Shown: positions 1 through 10,575 of the stretch, one piece after another
Numbering within the stretch: the first letter of the stretch is position 1
Layout: every line of letters starts with the position of its first letter
Source: Dactylis glomerata
Lineage: Eukaryota > Streptophyta > Magnoliopsida > Poales > Poaceae
Direction of reading: 5' to 3'
DNA length: 64,000 nucleotides
NCBI GenBank assembly: GCA_007115705.1
Contig: QXEO01000553.1
Coordinates: 15,360,922-15,424,921 of the forward strand
Made by a program: the position numbers and the translations under genes
Notes under the pieces: generated by a model
What the model saw: the letters and a program-made list of their open reading frames with translations, nothing else
The model's database searches: none
What the model was told of the DNA's origin: nothing

Positions 1-1241
1 TTTCCAAAAACACATCGCGATCCACCGCCGTCGTCGACCCGAGATCGGGAGGGTCCAGAAGCTCTTCCCGGCACCCTGCCAGAGAGGGGAATCGCCACCG
101 AAGGTCTTCTTCATCGCCATGCTTACCTCTGGAGCGATGAGTGAGTAGTCTACCTTGGACTATGGGTCCATAGTAGTAGCTAGATGGTTGTCCTCTCCAC
201 CATGTGCTTCAAGTTTAGATCTCATGAGCTGCCTTATATGATTGAGATCACCGTTATGTAATTCTACATGTTTGGTTTGTTGGGATCTGATGAATATTGG
301 TGTTATGATTGAGTTGCTATACTGAAATATATCTTATGTTATCTCTATGTTGTTTATGATCTTGCATGCTCTCCGTTGTTAGTAGCTATCTTGGCCGAGT
401 AGTTGCTAGTGACTCCAAGAGGGGGTATTTATGCTCGATAGTGGGTTCATGCCTCTATTTAATCTGGGGGAGTGACAGAAACCTCTAAGGTTGTAGATGT
501 GCTGTTGCCACTAGGGAGAAAATAACATTCATATGCTCGAGGGCATATGCTTTGTTTACATTACACACTTTGCTTAATGCAATTATCTGTTGTTCGCAAC
601 TTAATACTCATGGGGTGTTCGGATGATATCCCCGTGAGTGGATTATTAGTCATAGATGCAGTTGGATGGCGGTCTATGTATTTTGTTGTAATGTCCAGAG
701 TAAATCGCATAGTGATCTTCTTGACATATCACGTTATCTTTATTCTATCAATTGCCCAACTGTAATTTGTTTACCCAGCATATGTTATTTATCTTATGGA
801 GAGACACCACTAGTGAACTATGGACCCCGGTCCTATTTCCATCATATTGCTATCACCTATTTACTTTACTCGCACTGTATACTTTACTCGCATACTTTTA
901 CTGTTTTCCACTCGATACTCTCATACCGTTTGTTTCAAGCAAACCGGTGAGATTGACAACCTCATCGTAAGTTGGGAACAAAGTACTTGGTTGTGTTGTG
1001 TGCAGGTTCCACGTTGCTACTCGCAAAGCAAAGCTTGGACGAGGCGCCATATAAATTGTCCGGAGCTATCGCGAAGCTTGCAAGCATCACCTTCAGTCGT
1101 ATTGGCTTTTTCTTCTTCGTATCGATAAACTTTGGTTTCTAACTGAGGGAAAAGCTTGCTGCTGTGCTCATCATACCTTCTGCTTGGGGTTCCCCAACTG
1201 ACTAGTTATAATCATCATCATCAACTACACGCCAGCCATCA
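1..1241 (+). repeat. Partial 5' LTR of element A
   Basis: Position 1 corresponds to about 7375 in the 3' LTR, so roughly 415 bases of the LTR lie outside the window. The sequence runs parallel to 7375-8615 with few changes and ends in ...CCATCA before the primer binding site. It contributes the R/U5 part of the LTR. Confidence 0.9.
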
Positions 1242-1251
1242 AGCCCTTTTC

Positions 1252-1269
1252 TGGCGCCGTTGCCGGGGA
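1252..1269 (+). promoter_or_regulatory. Primer binding site of element A (tRNA-Asp type)
   Basis: TGGCGCCGTTGCCGGGGA lies 10 bases after the LTR end. It is complementary to the 3' end of plant tRNA-Asp(GUC), including CCA. It primes minus-strand cDNA synthesis. The same site recurs at 12091, 26314 and 56295. Confidence 0.85.
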
Positions 1270-1435
1270 AGAAAAAGAAGACCTCTGCAAGGGGAGTTTT
1301 TCGCACGCACATCCTTTACTTTGTTATTTGTTTTGCTTTACTTTATTTATTTTTACTTGCATTGTTTTATATCAAAAACACAAAAAAATTTAGTTTACTT
1401 TATAGTTGCTTTTATCTACTTGATTTTAGTTCATC

Positions 1436-2020
1436 ATGTTGTTCCCTAAGTATGTTTTGGAGGACCTCTCAGTAGGTAGTGGTTCAATTATTGGGAAAGA
1501 TAACATTGAGGAGTTCTTTAATCATATTAGTATGCATAAAGAAGTTGAGGAAAAGTCTTTAGTTGAGATAGCTCCTAGTTATGAATTTGCTTCTGCTTAT
1601 TTAGTTCACATGTTAGAAGCTAGGTTTGCTAATCTTAATCCCTTTTTGCAATACATGTTCCTTAAGCTTCATAAAATTGAAGATCCTGAAAAGAAAGCTT
1701 TCATTTTGGAAACTTTGCGCTTAGAATATAAAGATGTTGCCAATGAGGCTAGAAAAGTTTTTAAGAAATTTAATAAGCTTGGCTCTCCTATAGCGATTGT
1801 GGATACACCCAATGAAGATTTTAGAGTGCCAATACCTTATAAACTTGCAGGAATTCATGATGTCTTGGAAAATAATTTTAGTTGGATTTGTCCTGAAAAT
1901 CTTTTTGATGAAAGTAGTGTACCAAGGCGGGACTACAAGGGGTACTCAAAAACTCATTTTGACAAAATTCATTTCTTTGTTCCCACAGCTGATCTTAATG
2001 ATTCACTTGATATTACTTGA
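1436..2020 (+). CDS. Unrecognised 194-aa protein of element A
   Basis: Intact ORF from an ATG 166 nt after the primer site to a TGA. The protein is rich in Lys, Glu, Phe and Leu and looks mostly helical in its first 120 residues (runs such as LEARFANLN and KKAFILETLRLEYKD); the second half has more Pro and Asp. I see no zinc knuckle, aspartic protease DxGA motif, RT YxDD motif, signal peptide or membrane segment, and I do not recognise the family. The last residues (DSLDIT) and the bases after the stop match the end of the Gag-protease ORF of element E (SSLDVT), so the ORF appears to replace gag-pro in an otherwise shared backbone. It stays open while neighbouring elements have decayed. A role in packaging or regulation is only a guess. 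Confidence 0.7.
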   Translation: MLFPKYVLEDLSVGSGSIIGKDNIEEFFNHISMHKEVEEKSLVEIAPSYEFASAYLVHMLEARFANLNPFLQYMFLKLHKIEDPEKKAFILETLRLEYKDVANEARKVFKKFNKLGSPIAIVDTPNEDFRVPIPYKLAGIHDVLENNFSWICPENLFDESSVPRRDYKGYSKTHFDKIHFFVPTADLNDSLDIT

Positions 2021-3628
2021 TTCGCAATTTTCTGCGCCTAGCTCAAAGGCGTTAAAGAAAAGCACTCTTGGGAGATAAACCAATGTTTTCTTTTCAGTAC
2101 TTTTTCTTTTATTTGAGTCTTGGAAGTCATTACTACTGTAATGACCTCTCCTTATCATTTTTATTTGTTGTGCCAAGAGAAGCCTCTAATTTGAGTGAGG
2201 TAAAGATTTGGGGATGTTGCTGTCCTGAAACTATTTTCGGTGCTGCACCGTAAAAATTCGTAAAGATTCTCTGTATATCTTTTGGACCTGCGATTTCTTG
2301 TGCATATGCCCCAGGTTATATCCAAACTTTCATTAGTTAAACACTTTTTGATTTGAGCAACATAAAACCCCTTAAAAATTCGACCTTTGTTAGCTGTTCT
2401 GTTTTGACAGATTTCTGCCAATATTTGTGTTTGCCGCTTTATCGCTTTCTTTTTGAGTTCTTTGGATCACGGAACTTTTGGGGAAGTTGCTACAGAAGTA
2501 TATACTTTATATGTGGTGGTTTTGGGTTGAAACCTGAAGCAAAAAGAGGTTGATTATATGTTATGCTTACACTAATGTTGCTAATAGATTTGTGTTTAGT
2601 TTTGTATGAAGGAAGTTTTCAAGTGTAGGGATTGGAGAATGATGAGATGAGTTGAAGAATGGACAAAAGCTCAAGCTTGGGGATGCCCATGCATCACCCC
2701 AAGAAATATCCAAGAAGTATAAGCGTCAAAGCTTGGGGATGCCCCCGAGGCACCCCTTCTTCATCGGCAAAAATCAGGTCACCTTTCAAGACATTATATT
2801 TTTATTGCTTCATGCACTATGCGTTTTTCTTGGAGCGTCAGTTGTTTTAGTTTTCTTTATTAGTTTAGTTTTGTTTGCTGCAATAAATGGTTGGAACCCA
2901 ACAAAAATATCTTTTGGAGAAGTTGCCTTGCTTTTCATTTGCCAAGAACGCTCTAGTTTTCACTCTTATCAAAAACCGAGTGTTCTTCTTTTTCTGCTAC
3001 TGCTTTTGGTTTTCATTTTCGCCTTGATTTGCGTTCAGATCTTCTTATATTTATTTATCAAGGTGTATTTTTTGCCTCTGTACCATGTTGGTTTTCCTCA
3101 AAAGAGTTGGATTAAAAAAGTTTGAATGGTGTTGGAAAAGAGAAAAAGCTTTGTGCAAAAAAGTGGTACAAGAAGGAGCTTGTGTAGACTGCGGCTTAGG
3201 CTTTTTCATGTCATGCTTGATATATTTTTGATAGTATGCTTAGTGGTTTTGCTGTAGCATGACTTGTCTCAAATAACTGAGATTGCTTAATGAGCCTTTG
3301 AAAAAATCATGCGTTGTTTTAATTATTTGGAAGCATTATTTTGGTTTTCTCCTTGATGCTTTATTTGGGTTGACTTGGCGCATGCTCACACATGTTTGAC
3401 TCTTACAAAGTCGCCAATAGCCTCTATGATTATTTAGTTTTTGACTTTTGATGCCATCTTATGCTTCTTTTAATGTCGCTTTGTCGCTTTGCATGATTAT
3501 GGCCATTATTGCTCTCTTAGTTGGTCGCTCCCAGTCTTTTGCTAGCCCTCGCCTTGTACGGAGTATGAGCTCTACTCGTGCATCCAACTCCTAAAAACCA
3601 AGTTTGCCAAAGTGTCCACCATACATAC
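2021..3628 (+). other. 3' UTR of element A, first part
   Basis: Non-coding and colinear with 58533-60145 of element E. It includes the conserved block after the stop codon (2047-2094) and two internal copies of the polypurine-tract-like motif AAGCTTGGGGATGCC (2673-2687 and about 2729-2743). The ORFs of up to 157 codons here are not conserved in frame with E. Confidence 0.75.
2047..2094 (+). promoter_or_regulatory. Conserved UTR block after the stop codon
   Basis: A block of about 45 nt containing AGGCGTTAAAGAAAAGCACT and TTGGGAGATAA. Near-identical copies lie just downstream of the ORF end at 13735-13785, 30336-30383 and 58557-58604, although the upstream coding regions differ. Conservation across four internal domains suggests a cis-acting RNA signal such as packaging, dimerisation or reverse transcription. 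The function is inferred. Confidence 0.5.
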
Positions 3629-3685
3629 CTACACTAGTGGGAAAAGGCTTATAGATAGATGTTTTATTAGTGGAGCATATTATTA

Positions 3686-3950
3686 AATATGCGCCACTAG
3701 TATATATTAGTGGCGCATTTGCAAATATGCTCCACTAATAATTTTCTTACTAATGGCGCATATTGTTCAAAATGCGCCACGCATAACTGGCGGGACCCAC
3801 CAAAAAGGTCGTCGACAAAATATCCTGTATTATGCGTGGCGCATTTGCCATATGCGCCACGCATATTTGGCCTATTAGTGGCGCATATTGCAATATGCGC
3901 CACGCATAGGCAAATTATGCGTGGCGCATATAGCAAATGCGCCACGCATA
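3686..3950. repeat. Left subterminal palindromic repeats of the CACTA element
   Basis: Repeated TGGCGCAT / ATGCGCCA units arranged as short hairpins, for example the inverted pairs around 3836-3864 and 3918-3950. Arrays like this in CACTA elements are known binding sites for the TNPA-type transposition protein. Left and right arrays share the unit. Confidence 0.8.
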
Positions 3951-4375
3951 ATGGGAGGAAATTTTTTTCACGTCCCACACCCCCCCCCGTGGGTCGTCTT
4001 TTTAGTCTTTTAAAAAATAAAAGAAAATGATAAAAGGTTTGAAAAAAATTCAAAAAATCAGATTTAGTTATGTTATGTGATCTAGTAAGTAAGAAAAATA
4101 ATAAAAAAGAATTTTGATATTTTTTTCAAAAAAACTTTATGTCTCGGTAAAACGGCCATAACTTTTGCATACGAAGTCGGATTAAAAAGTTTTTTATATG
4201 AAAAAGTATCAGAACGAAAAGTTACATCCGAATTCAACCACCTATGGTCGTTTTGACAAATTTTAGAATCTCAAAATTCAAAAGGGAAAATAGACTTTTT
4301 CGCACTTTTATATTTTCAATTTTTTTTTTTTTTTTTATATCACAATTTCTATTGGATTAAACTTTTGGATTAGTT

Positions 4376-5078
4376 ATATACACACATATAGCACACATGC
4401 AGATATACACACACATATATACGCACACATACACACACATATACGCACATATACACGTACGTACATACATATATACACACATATACGCACATATACACGA
4501 ACGTACAAACACATATACACACATATACACGAACGTACAAACACATATACACATATATACACGGACGTACATACACATATACACGAACATATGCACATAT
4601 ACGCACATATACGCACACATATACACATATATACGCACATATACACATATATACGCACATATATACGGATGTACATACACATATACGCACATGTACGCAC
4701 ACATATACACACATATACACGAACATACATACACATATACGCACATATACGCACATATACACACATATACGCACATATACACGGACGTACATACACATAT
4801 ACACACATATACACATATATACACACATATACGCACATATACACGGACGTACATACACATATACACATATATATGCACATATACGCACATATACGCACAC
4901 ATATACGCATATATACGCACTTATATGCACTTATACGCACACATATACACATATATACGCACATATACGCGGACATACATACACATATACACACACATAT
5001 ACATAATACATATACACATATACAAACATATACACAAATACACACACATATATGCACATACACATATATATACACAAG
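4376..5078. repeat. Degenerate CACATATA / CGCACATATA microsatellite
   Basis: About 700 bp of alternating purine-pyrimidine sequence built from ACACATATA, CGCACATATA and CACGGACGTACATA variants, with higher-order repeats of roughly 60-100 bp. It opens several long but meaningless ORFs on both strands (Tyr-, His- or Val-rich). It has potential for Z-DNA or cruciforms. Confidence 0.9.
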
Positions 5079-5156
5079 CCACATAGGCCTTAAGAGGATT
5101 GATATGATAGTAATATCAATAAGAACTTGGATAGGTTAGGGACAGCTCATGCAAAT

Positions 5157-5221
5157 AGAACGGAGAAGTTAAGCGTGCTCACCCCGGAGTAGTCTAAGGA
5201 TGGGTGACCTACCGGGAAGTC
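5157..5221 (+). pseudogene. 5S rRNA-like fragment inside the CACTA element
   Basis: Sixty-five bases follow plant 5S rRNA from about nucleotide 41 to 105. The internal pol III promoter parts are recognisable: an A-box-like GAAGTTAAGCGTGCT and a C-box GGATGGGTGACCT, then GGGAAGTC. About a dozen or more mismatches lie between them, and the 5' and 3' ends of 5S are missing. It is not a functional 5S gene. It may be a captured fragment or a SINE3/Cassandra-like relic. Confidence 0.75.
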
Positions 5222-5390
5222 AAGAAATTCGGTGTGATTTGAAAATGTTCCTCATGTGATAAAATCCTCAAAAAATTCAAATACAATAGTTTTTTCACAT
5301 TATTTCGATTTTTATGATTTTCAAAAAAAATTGGTTTTTTCGATTTTTAAATTATTTTTTGAAATTTTTGAATTTTCAAAGGCTACTACT

Positions 5391-5535
5391 GGCGCATATA
5401 GCAATATGCGCCACGCATAAGCAAATTATGCGTGGCGCATATGGCAAATGCGCCACCAATAAACTGTTACTAGTGGCGTGCCATTGGTGGCGCATTCCAT
5501 ATGCGCCACGCATAAGAAAAAAAATGCGCCACCTA
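5391..5535. repeat. Right subterminal palindromic repeats of the CACTA element
   Basis: The same TGGCGCAT / ATGCGCCA units as the left array, ending about 20 bp before the right terminus. They support one element spanning 3632-5555. Confidence 0.8.
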
Positions 5536-5558
5536 TAGCCCTTTTTCCACTAGTGCTA

Positions 5559-6945
5559 TTAGCAATTTGCTATTCCAAGTAAATTTGAGTTGCTTTTATT
5601 TTCTCTTCAAATTAAACTCTTACCAGTGTTATGCGAAAATTGGTCAGTAAAGCTCTCACGAACCGGAAGGCACACTTTACTTTTTCTTGCCCTTAAAAAT
5701 TTGACATTGTGGTCTCTTATGTTGAGTTGTTATGCTTGCAAGTTGTAAGTTGGAGACTAGCCCAGCCATGCCATCATGGGCAAGCTTTCAACATTGCACT
5801 TCTTATTTGAGTTGATATCATGATCTTTTGTTTATGGATGCCCGCGGTGTGAAATGAATTGGGAATCTTGCGGGGATCATGGAGTTTGTATATGTGTTAG
5901 GGAAACGCCTGGGCTGCCAATCTAAGCCATGTATAATTCATGGTGGAAATTTGCAGCATGTCTATAGTGGACATTCGACGACGCATCTCAAAATAAAAAG
6001 CTAAACAAATGGTAAATAAAAGAGATGTCGAGGTGTTCATTGTCTGCTTGTCCTGTCATTTTGATGTGGGCTTGTTCCATGTCATCAGGCACGGAGGTAC
6101 CCCGTTGGCGGTTCTCGATGATACGCATATACTTACAATGACAAGAGCCTTGCTTGGGACTCTAAGTAAAGTAGCATGAGGTTTGGGTACTCGTATTCAC
6201 GGGACGCATATACTTACAATGACAAGAGCCTTGCTTGGGACTCTAAGTAAAGTAGCATGAGGTTTGGGTACTCGTATTCATGGGACACAAGGTTTTCAAC
6301 TTATGATTTGTCAAGCATATGCATCATAATTTTTCCTGCATTAACTTTAACCATTCAAGATGCTTATGATGGGGGCAATGAGAGCTCAAAGCCGGTAAGT
6401 ACCATAATTTTTGAAGGTTATAAAACTTGCAATCACTGCTTCCCTCCGCGAAGGGCCTTTCTTCTACTTTTATGTTGAGTCACCACCTTCTATCTTTATG
6501 CACCATTAAGAGAGCATAGTTGTCATTCTTAGTATAATGTGCATTGTCCCAAAGTTTTCATTGATTGATTCATATTGTTGATTTCACCTGTTCTTAAATT
6601 ATTTGTATCTAGTCGCCCTCTTAAACTTGAAGGTGTCCTATGCATTTATGTTTTGCTCTCCATGAAGGACAAGCTGAAAACCATTTGTATGTTTTTCATT
6701 ATGATTTGAACACATGTTTGACTTTCATTGTTTCATTTTCATGATCTTTTGTTTGTGTTCATTTTCATGTTATAACATGGTTGCTAAGTTTTTATTGTCA
6801 AAATCATATCTTTCATGCCCATGTTTTAAGTTCTTATGATTCCAGCTCACAATGCTTACATATGTGATCAAGATTGTGTAGGTGCATGTCACCTCAAAAA
6901 TTATTTCTTTTATTATCACTTACCTACTCGAGGACGAGTAGAAGT
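5559..6945 (+). other. 3' UTR of element A, second part, with an 81-bp tandem duplication
   Basis: Non-coding and colinear with 60150-61426 of element E. An 81-bp unit starting ACGCATATACTTACAATGAC occurs twice in tandem (6123-6203 and 6204-6284) with one or two differences. Element E has neither the extra copy nor the first 20 or so bases of the unit. No gene seen. Confidence 0.75.
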
Positions 6946-6960
6946 TAAGCTTGGGGATGC
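6946..6960 (+). promoter_or_regulatory. Polypurine tract of element A
   Basis: TAAGCTTGGGGATGC lies directly against the 3' LTR. It primes plus-strand DNA synthesis. The same motif ends the internal regions at 14643, 32910, about 50781 and 61441. Confidence 0.75.
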
Positions 6961-8615
6961 TGATACGTCTCCAACGTATCTATAATTTTTCATGCTCCAT
7001 GCTTGTTTTTACACCATTTGCCTAATGTTTCATTATACTTCGTGGCACTTTTATGCATTTTCCGGAACTAACCTATTAACAAGTTGCCACAGTGCCAGTT
7101 CCCTGTTTTCTACTATTTTTGTGTTTCAGAAAAGTTACACAGGAAATATTCTCGGAATTGGACAAAACCAAAGCCAGTCGTCCAGATATTTCACGGAGCT
7201 TCTAGAGAACCGAAGAGGAGACGGAGTGGGGCCACGAGGGGCCCTCACACCAGGGCGGTGCGGCCCAGCCCCTGGCCGCGCCTCCTATGTGTAAGGCCGC
7301 CTCGGTCCACTTCTGACGATGCCCCTTCGCCTATAAAGACCCCCCGACGGGAAAAACCTAAGGACCCGATCAATTTTCTAGAAACACATTGTGATCCGCC
7401 GCCGTCGTCGACCCGAGATCGGGAGGGTCCAGAAGCTCTTCCCGGCACCCTGCCGGAGAGGGGAATTGCCACTGGAGGTCTTCTTCATTGCCATGCTTAC
7501 GTCCAGAGCGATGAGTGAGTAGTCTACCTTGGACTATGGGTCCATAGCAGTAGCTAGATGGTTGTCCTCTCCACCATGTGCTTCATGTTTAGATCTCATG
7601 AGCTGCCTTACATGATTGAGATCACCGTTATGTAATTCTACATGTTTGGTTTGTTGGGATCCGATGAATATTGGTGTTATGATTGAGTTGCTATACTGAA
7701 ATATATCTTATGTTATCTCTATGTTGTTTATGATCTTGCATGCTCTCCGTTGTTAGTAGCTATCTTGGCCGAGTAGTTGCTAGTGACTCCAAGAGGGGGT
7801 ATTTATGCTCGATAGTGGGTTCATGCCTCTATTTAATCTGGGGGAGTGACAGAAACCTCTAAGGTTGTAGATGTGTTGTTGCCACTAGGGAGAAAACAAC
7901 ATTCATATGGTCGAGGGCATATGCTTTATTTACATTACACACTTTGCTTAATGCAATTATCTGTTGTTCGCAACTTAATACTCATGGGGTGTTCGGATGA
8001 TATCCTCATGAGTGGATTATTAGTCATAGATGCAGTTGGATGGCGGTCTATGTATTTTGTTGTAATGCCCAGAGTAAATCGCATAGTGATCTTCTTGACA
8101 TATCACGTTATCTTTATTCTATCAATTGCCCAACTGTAATTTGTTTACCCAGCATGTGTTATTTATCTTATGGAGAGACACCACTAGTGAACTATGGACC
8201 CCGGTCCTATTTCCATCATATTGCTATCACCTGTTTACTTTACTCGCACTGTTTACTTTAATCGCATACTTTTACTGTTTTCCACTCGATATGCTCATAC
8301 CCTTTGTTTCAAGCAAACCGGTGAGATTGACAACCTCATCGTAAGTTGGGAACAAAGTACTTGGTTGTGTTGTGTGCAGGTTCCACATTGCTGCTCGCAA
8401 AGCAAAGCTTGGACAAGGCGCCATATAAATTGTCCGGAGCTGTCGCGAAGGTTGCAAGCATCACCTTCAGTCGTATTGGCTTTTTCTTCTTCGTATCGAT
8501 AAACCTTGGTTTCTAACTGAGGGAAAAGCTTGCTGCTGTGCTCATCATACCTTCCACTTGGGGTTCCCCAATTGACTGGTTATAATCATCATCATCAACT
8601 ACACGCCAGTCATCA
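6961..8615 (+). repeat. 3' LTR of element A (1,655 bp)
   Basis: Starts TGATACGTCTCCAACG and ends ...CAGTCATCA. It carries a likely core promoter with CCTATAAAGA at about 7330. It aligns over its length with 1-1241 and, less closely, with the LTRs of element E. The 5 bases after it are GTATA. Confidence 0.9.
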
Positions 8616-10570
8616 GTATACTCCTACCTCCTTCCCATCTCCTATGCCGACCCTGCGAGCCGGTTTGCTACGGCTACTACTACGATTCTAGTCTTCTACT
8701 GTGTGCCTGTTAGTCAGCAAACTGAGCATTTGGATGATGTTAGATATGATGCTTAGTGGTGTGTTTCACTGAATTGATCTATAGTATGAACTAAACATAG
8801 GATTCAGTGATGATTAAATTAGGATTTTCCTAGATACAATCTCTAGACCAGAGACTAATGTTAGTGGTTGTGACTTGTGGTGGTGCCTCAATTTGGATGA
8901 TCTAATCATCCCTGGTAGGTGTGGTTTACTGTGGTTCTATTACTAATGAAACTGAACATTAACAGTTCAGTTAACGGCAGATATTTATTAATAAGCATCT
9001 ATGTGTGTAGCCAAACTCTGGGTTGAGCTTGCTGTGAGGGTTTGATGTGCTATAACTTCTTAGTTGAGTATACATAGCAAGATAAATAAATGGGTGCTTA
9101 CATATGGTTGATTTACTAGATATAGTTTGCTTGTGGGCTTGTATGCATGCTAACTATGGTTGTGCTGCTAAATCAAAATGATATACTCCAAATGATTTGG
9201 TGATGCCAAATTTGTGCTACTGCCCCTGCCTATGATGCAATAGTCTGAGGCAAAGATAATGGTAGGAAGTGATACTAGATGATTGTTGCCTTGCTTGATA
9301 ATATGTACTGTGGTGCCTCACTCAGAGTGTGCACAATAATTTATTTGCCAGGTTAAATTGGTTGCTTCATTCTGTGATCAATATTGATGTTGTGCATGAG
9401 ACTGATATGCTTCACTGAATTAATCTATGACATGAACTGAATATAACATTCAGTGATGATATAAATAGCCTTTTTAGATAGTATAGCTTGTACGAGTATT
9501 TGATGTGAACAAATACTGATTTGCTTGATGTAGATGTTGTTGGGCTTAAGGTGACCCTTTCCTCTATATGTGCCATTAAGTGATACCCACTGGATGGCAT
9601 GGTCCTAGGAAAATCTTGCCTAGGTTTCAAGATGGATTTACTGTGAGCTTGGGTATTTGGATTGTATTGCAGTAGGTGGTCTGTCTGATTGCCACTGTTG
9701 TGCTTCCATAAATTTTACAATATGTAGGGAATCTTCTGGTTTAAACATGATCCTTTGACTTAACCCAGGTCTGATGGTTCTGTAAACTAAGTGGAACTTG
9801 GTGTCTTTTATATTTAGGAAATAATCTTGTGCTAGTCTGATGTGCTTCTCTGCTATGTGATCTTGTTTTGTGATTAAGCATAGCAATAGAGATCTTGGCC
9901 TGAATAGACTTGGTGCCTTTTTATTTCCATGCTATTTAAGTTGCCAGTTTCATTTGGTTTGAAACCAAATGATGTTAATTCTTATTAAACACTTTCTAAA
10001 TGATGAAATACTTTATTTGGAACTATGATGCTTTTGGTGATAGATCCTCTGGATCCATTCCATGATTTATGATATACCTCTGTTCAGCTCCTAGTCCCTT
10101 TGCTTGTCATTCTTTTGATGATCTTGATAAGATATTACCCTTGATGAATTCTTCACCTCCTTGAGCTAAGCCTGCTCCTTCTTCTGGCACTCCTGATTGT
10201 TCTAGATCGAATCCTTCTTGATCCTGTGCTTGCTTCACCTTGCTCAGCTGGTCTACTCCTCCCTTTCCCTTGATGTGCTTATTGGATCCACTGAGTGACT
10301 ATGGTGGCTGATTGCTTGAGCTGGGATTTTTGTGGTGATGTTCTGGGAGCTATTCTTGGTGTGCTTGAGGTGTGGATGAAATGGTGAGTGAAGTGGATGA
10401 GGTGATGGGTGTGGTGCGGCTGCTCTGGTGATGTTTATCTACACTAGTGCACAACCCCTATTTGGCTTGTTTACCTTCCCTGGCAAGCCACGGCTGTGCA
10501 TGATTATCTGTGATGGTAACTTATTTTGGCATTGCCACTTGTATTCCTGGCTGTCCAAATAACATTGTGA
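8616..10570. other. Unassigned host segment left of composite B
   Basis: About 1.95 kb with no convincing ORF, RNA gene or transposon end. A segment of about 50 bp (8766-8815) recurs imperfectly at 9413-9463; both start TTCACTGAATT and end TTCAGTGATGAT. It rejoins 52378 onwards if composite B is removed. It could be an old retrotransposon internal region, an intron or intergenic DNA. Confidence 0.4.
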
Positions 10571-10575
10571 CTTAA
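10571..10575. repeat. Left target-site duplication CTTAA of composite B
   Basis: CTTAA directly precedes LTR1 and recurs directly after LTR4 at 52373-52377. A perfect 5-bp match is what LTR-retrotransposon integrase leaves. Confidence 0.8.

Larger units (their letters stand above)
3632..5555. mobile_element. Non-autonomous CACTA transposon in the 3' UTR of element A
   Basis: The left end reads CACTAGTGGGAAAAGG and the right end, inverted, CACTAGTGGAAAAAGGG. The flanks are the 3-bp duplication CTA (3629-3631 and 5556-5558), the CACTA hallmark. Element E has the uninterrupted site near 60143-60150, which proves the insertion. The 1,924-bp body has no transposase ORF. It contains subterminal palindromic repeats at both ends, an AT-rich part, a long CACATATA-type microsatellite and a 5S rRNA-like fragment. 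Movement would need the transposase of an autonomous relative. Confidence 0.9.
1..8615 (+). mobile_element. Element A: non-autonomous Athila-type LTR retrotransposon
   Basis: A plus-strand LTR retrotransposon cut by the window start. The order is partial 5' LTR (1-1241), primer binding site (1252-1269), one 194-aa ORF (1436-2020), a long 3' UTR interrupted by a CACTA element, polypurine tract (6946-6960) and 3' LTR (6961-8615). No gag, protease, RT, RNase H or integrase is present, so the element must have moved with proteins from another element. LTR and UTR sequence closely match element E (54663-63083), which encodes an Athila-type Gag-protease. The 5' flank is outside the window, so the target-site duplication cannot be checked; the 3' flank begins GTATA. 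The lineage call rests on homology to E. Confidence 0.85.

Noticed and set aside
547..1128. Overlapping plus-strand ORFs in the LTRs (also at 7846, 55626, 62407)
   Set aside because: They recur in every LTR copy but overlap in several frames and shift between copies; LTRs are not expected to code.
4357..5139. Four long ORFs of repeated Tyr/His/Val residues
   Set aside because: Artifacts of a microsatellite that lacks stop codons in most frames.
5157..5221. Functional 5S rRNA gene
   Set aside because: Both ends of 5S are missing and many paired positions are changed.
3686..5535. Regular palindromic repeats as a CRISPR array
   Set aside because: Repeats are subterminal units of a CACTA element in plant DNA, with no unique spacers of constant length.
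9412..9886. Two minus-strand ORFs of 72 and 82 codons
   Set aside because: Short, low-complexity context, no motif, no leader or splice evidence.
10441..10460. ACTAGTGCACAACCCC as a CACTA terminus
   Set aside because: No matching inverted end, 3-bp duplication or subterminal repeats nearby.
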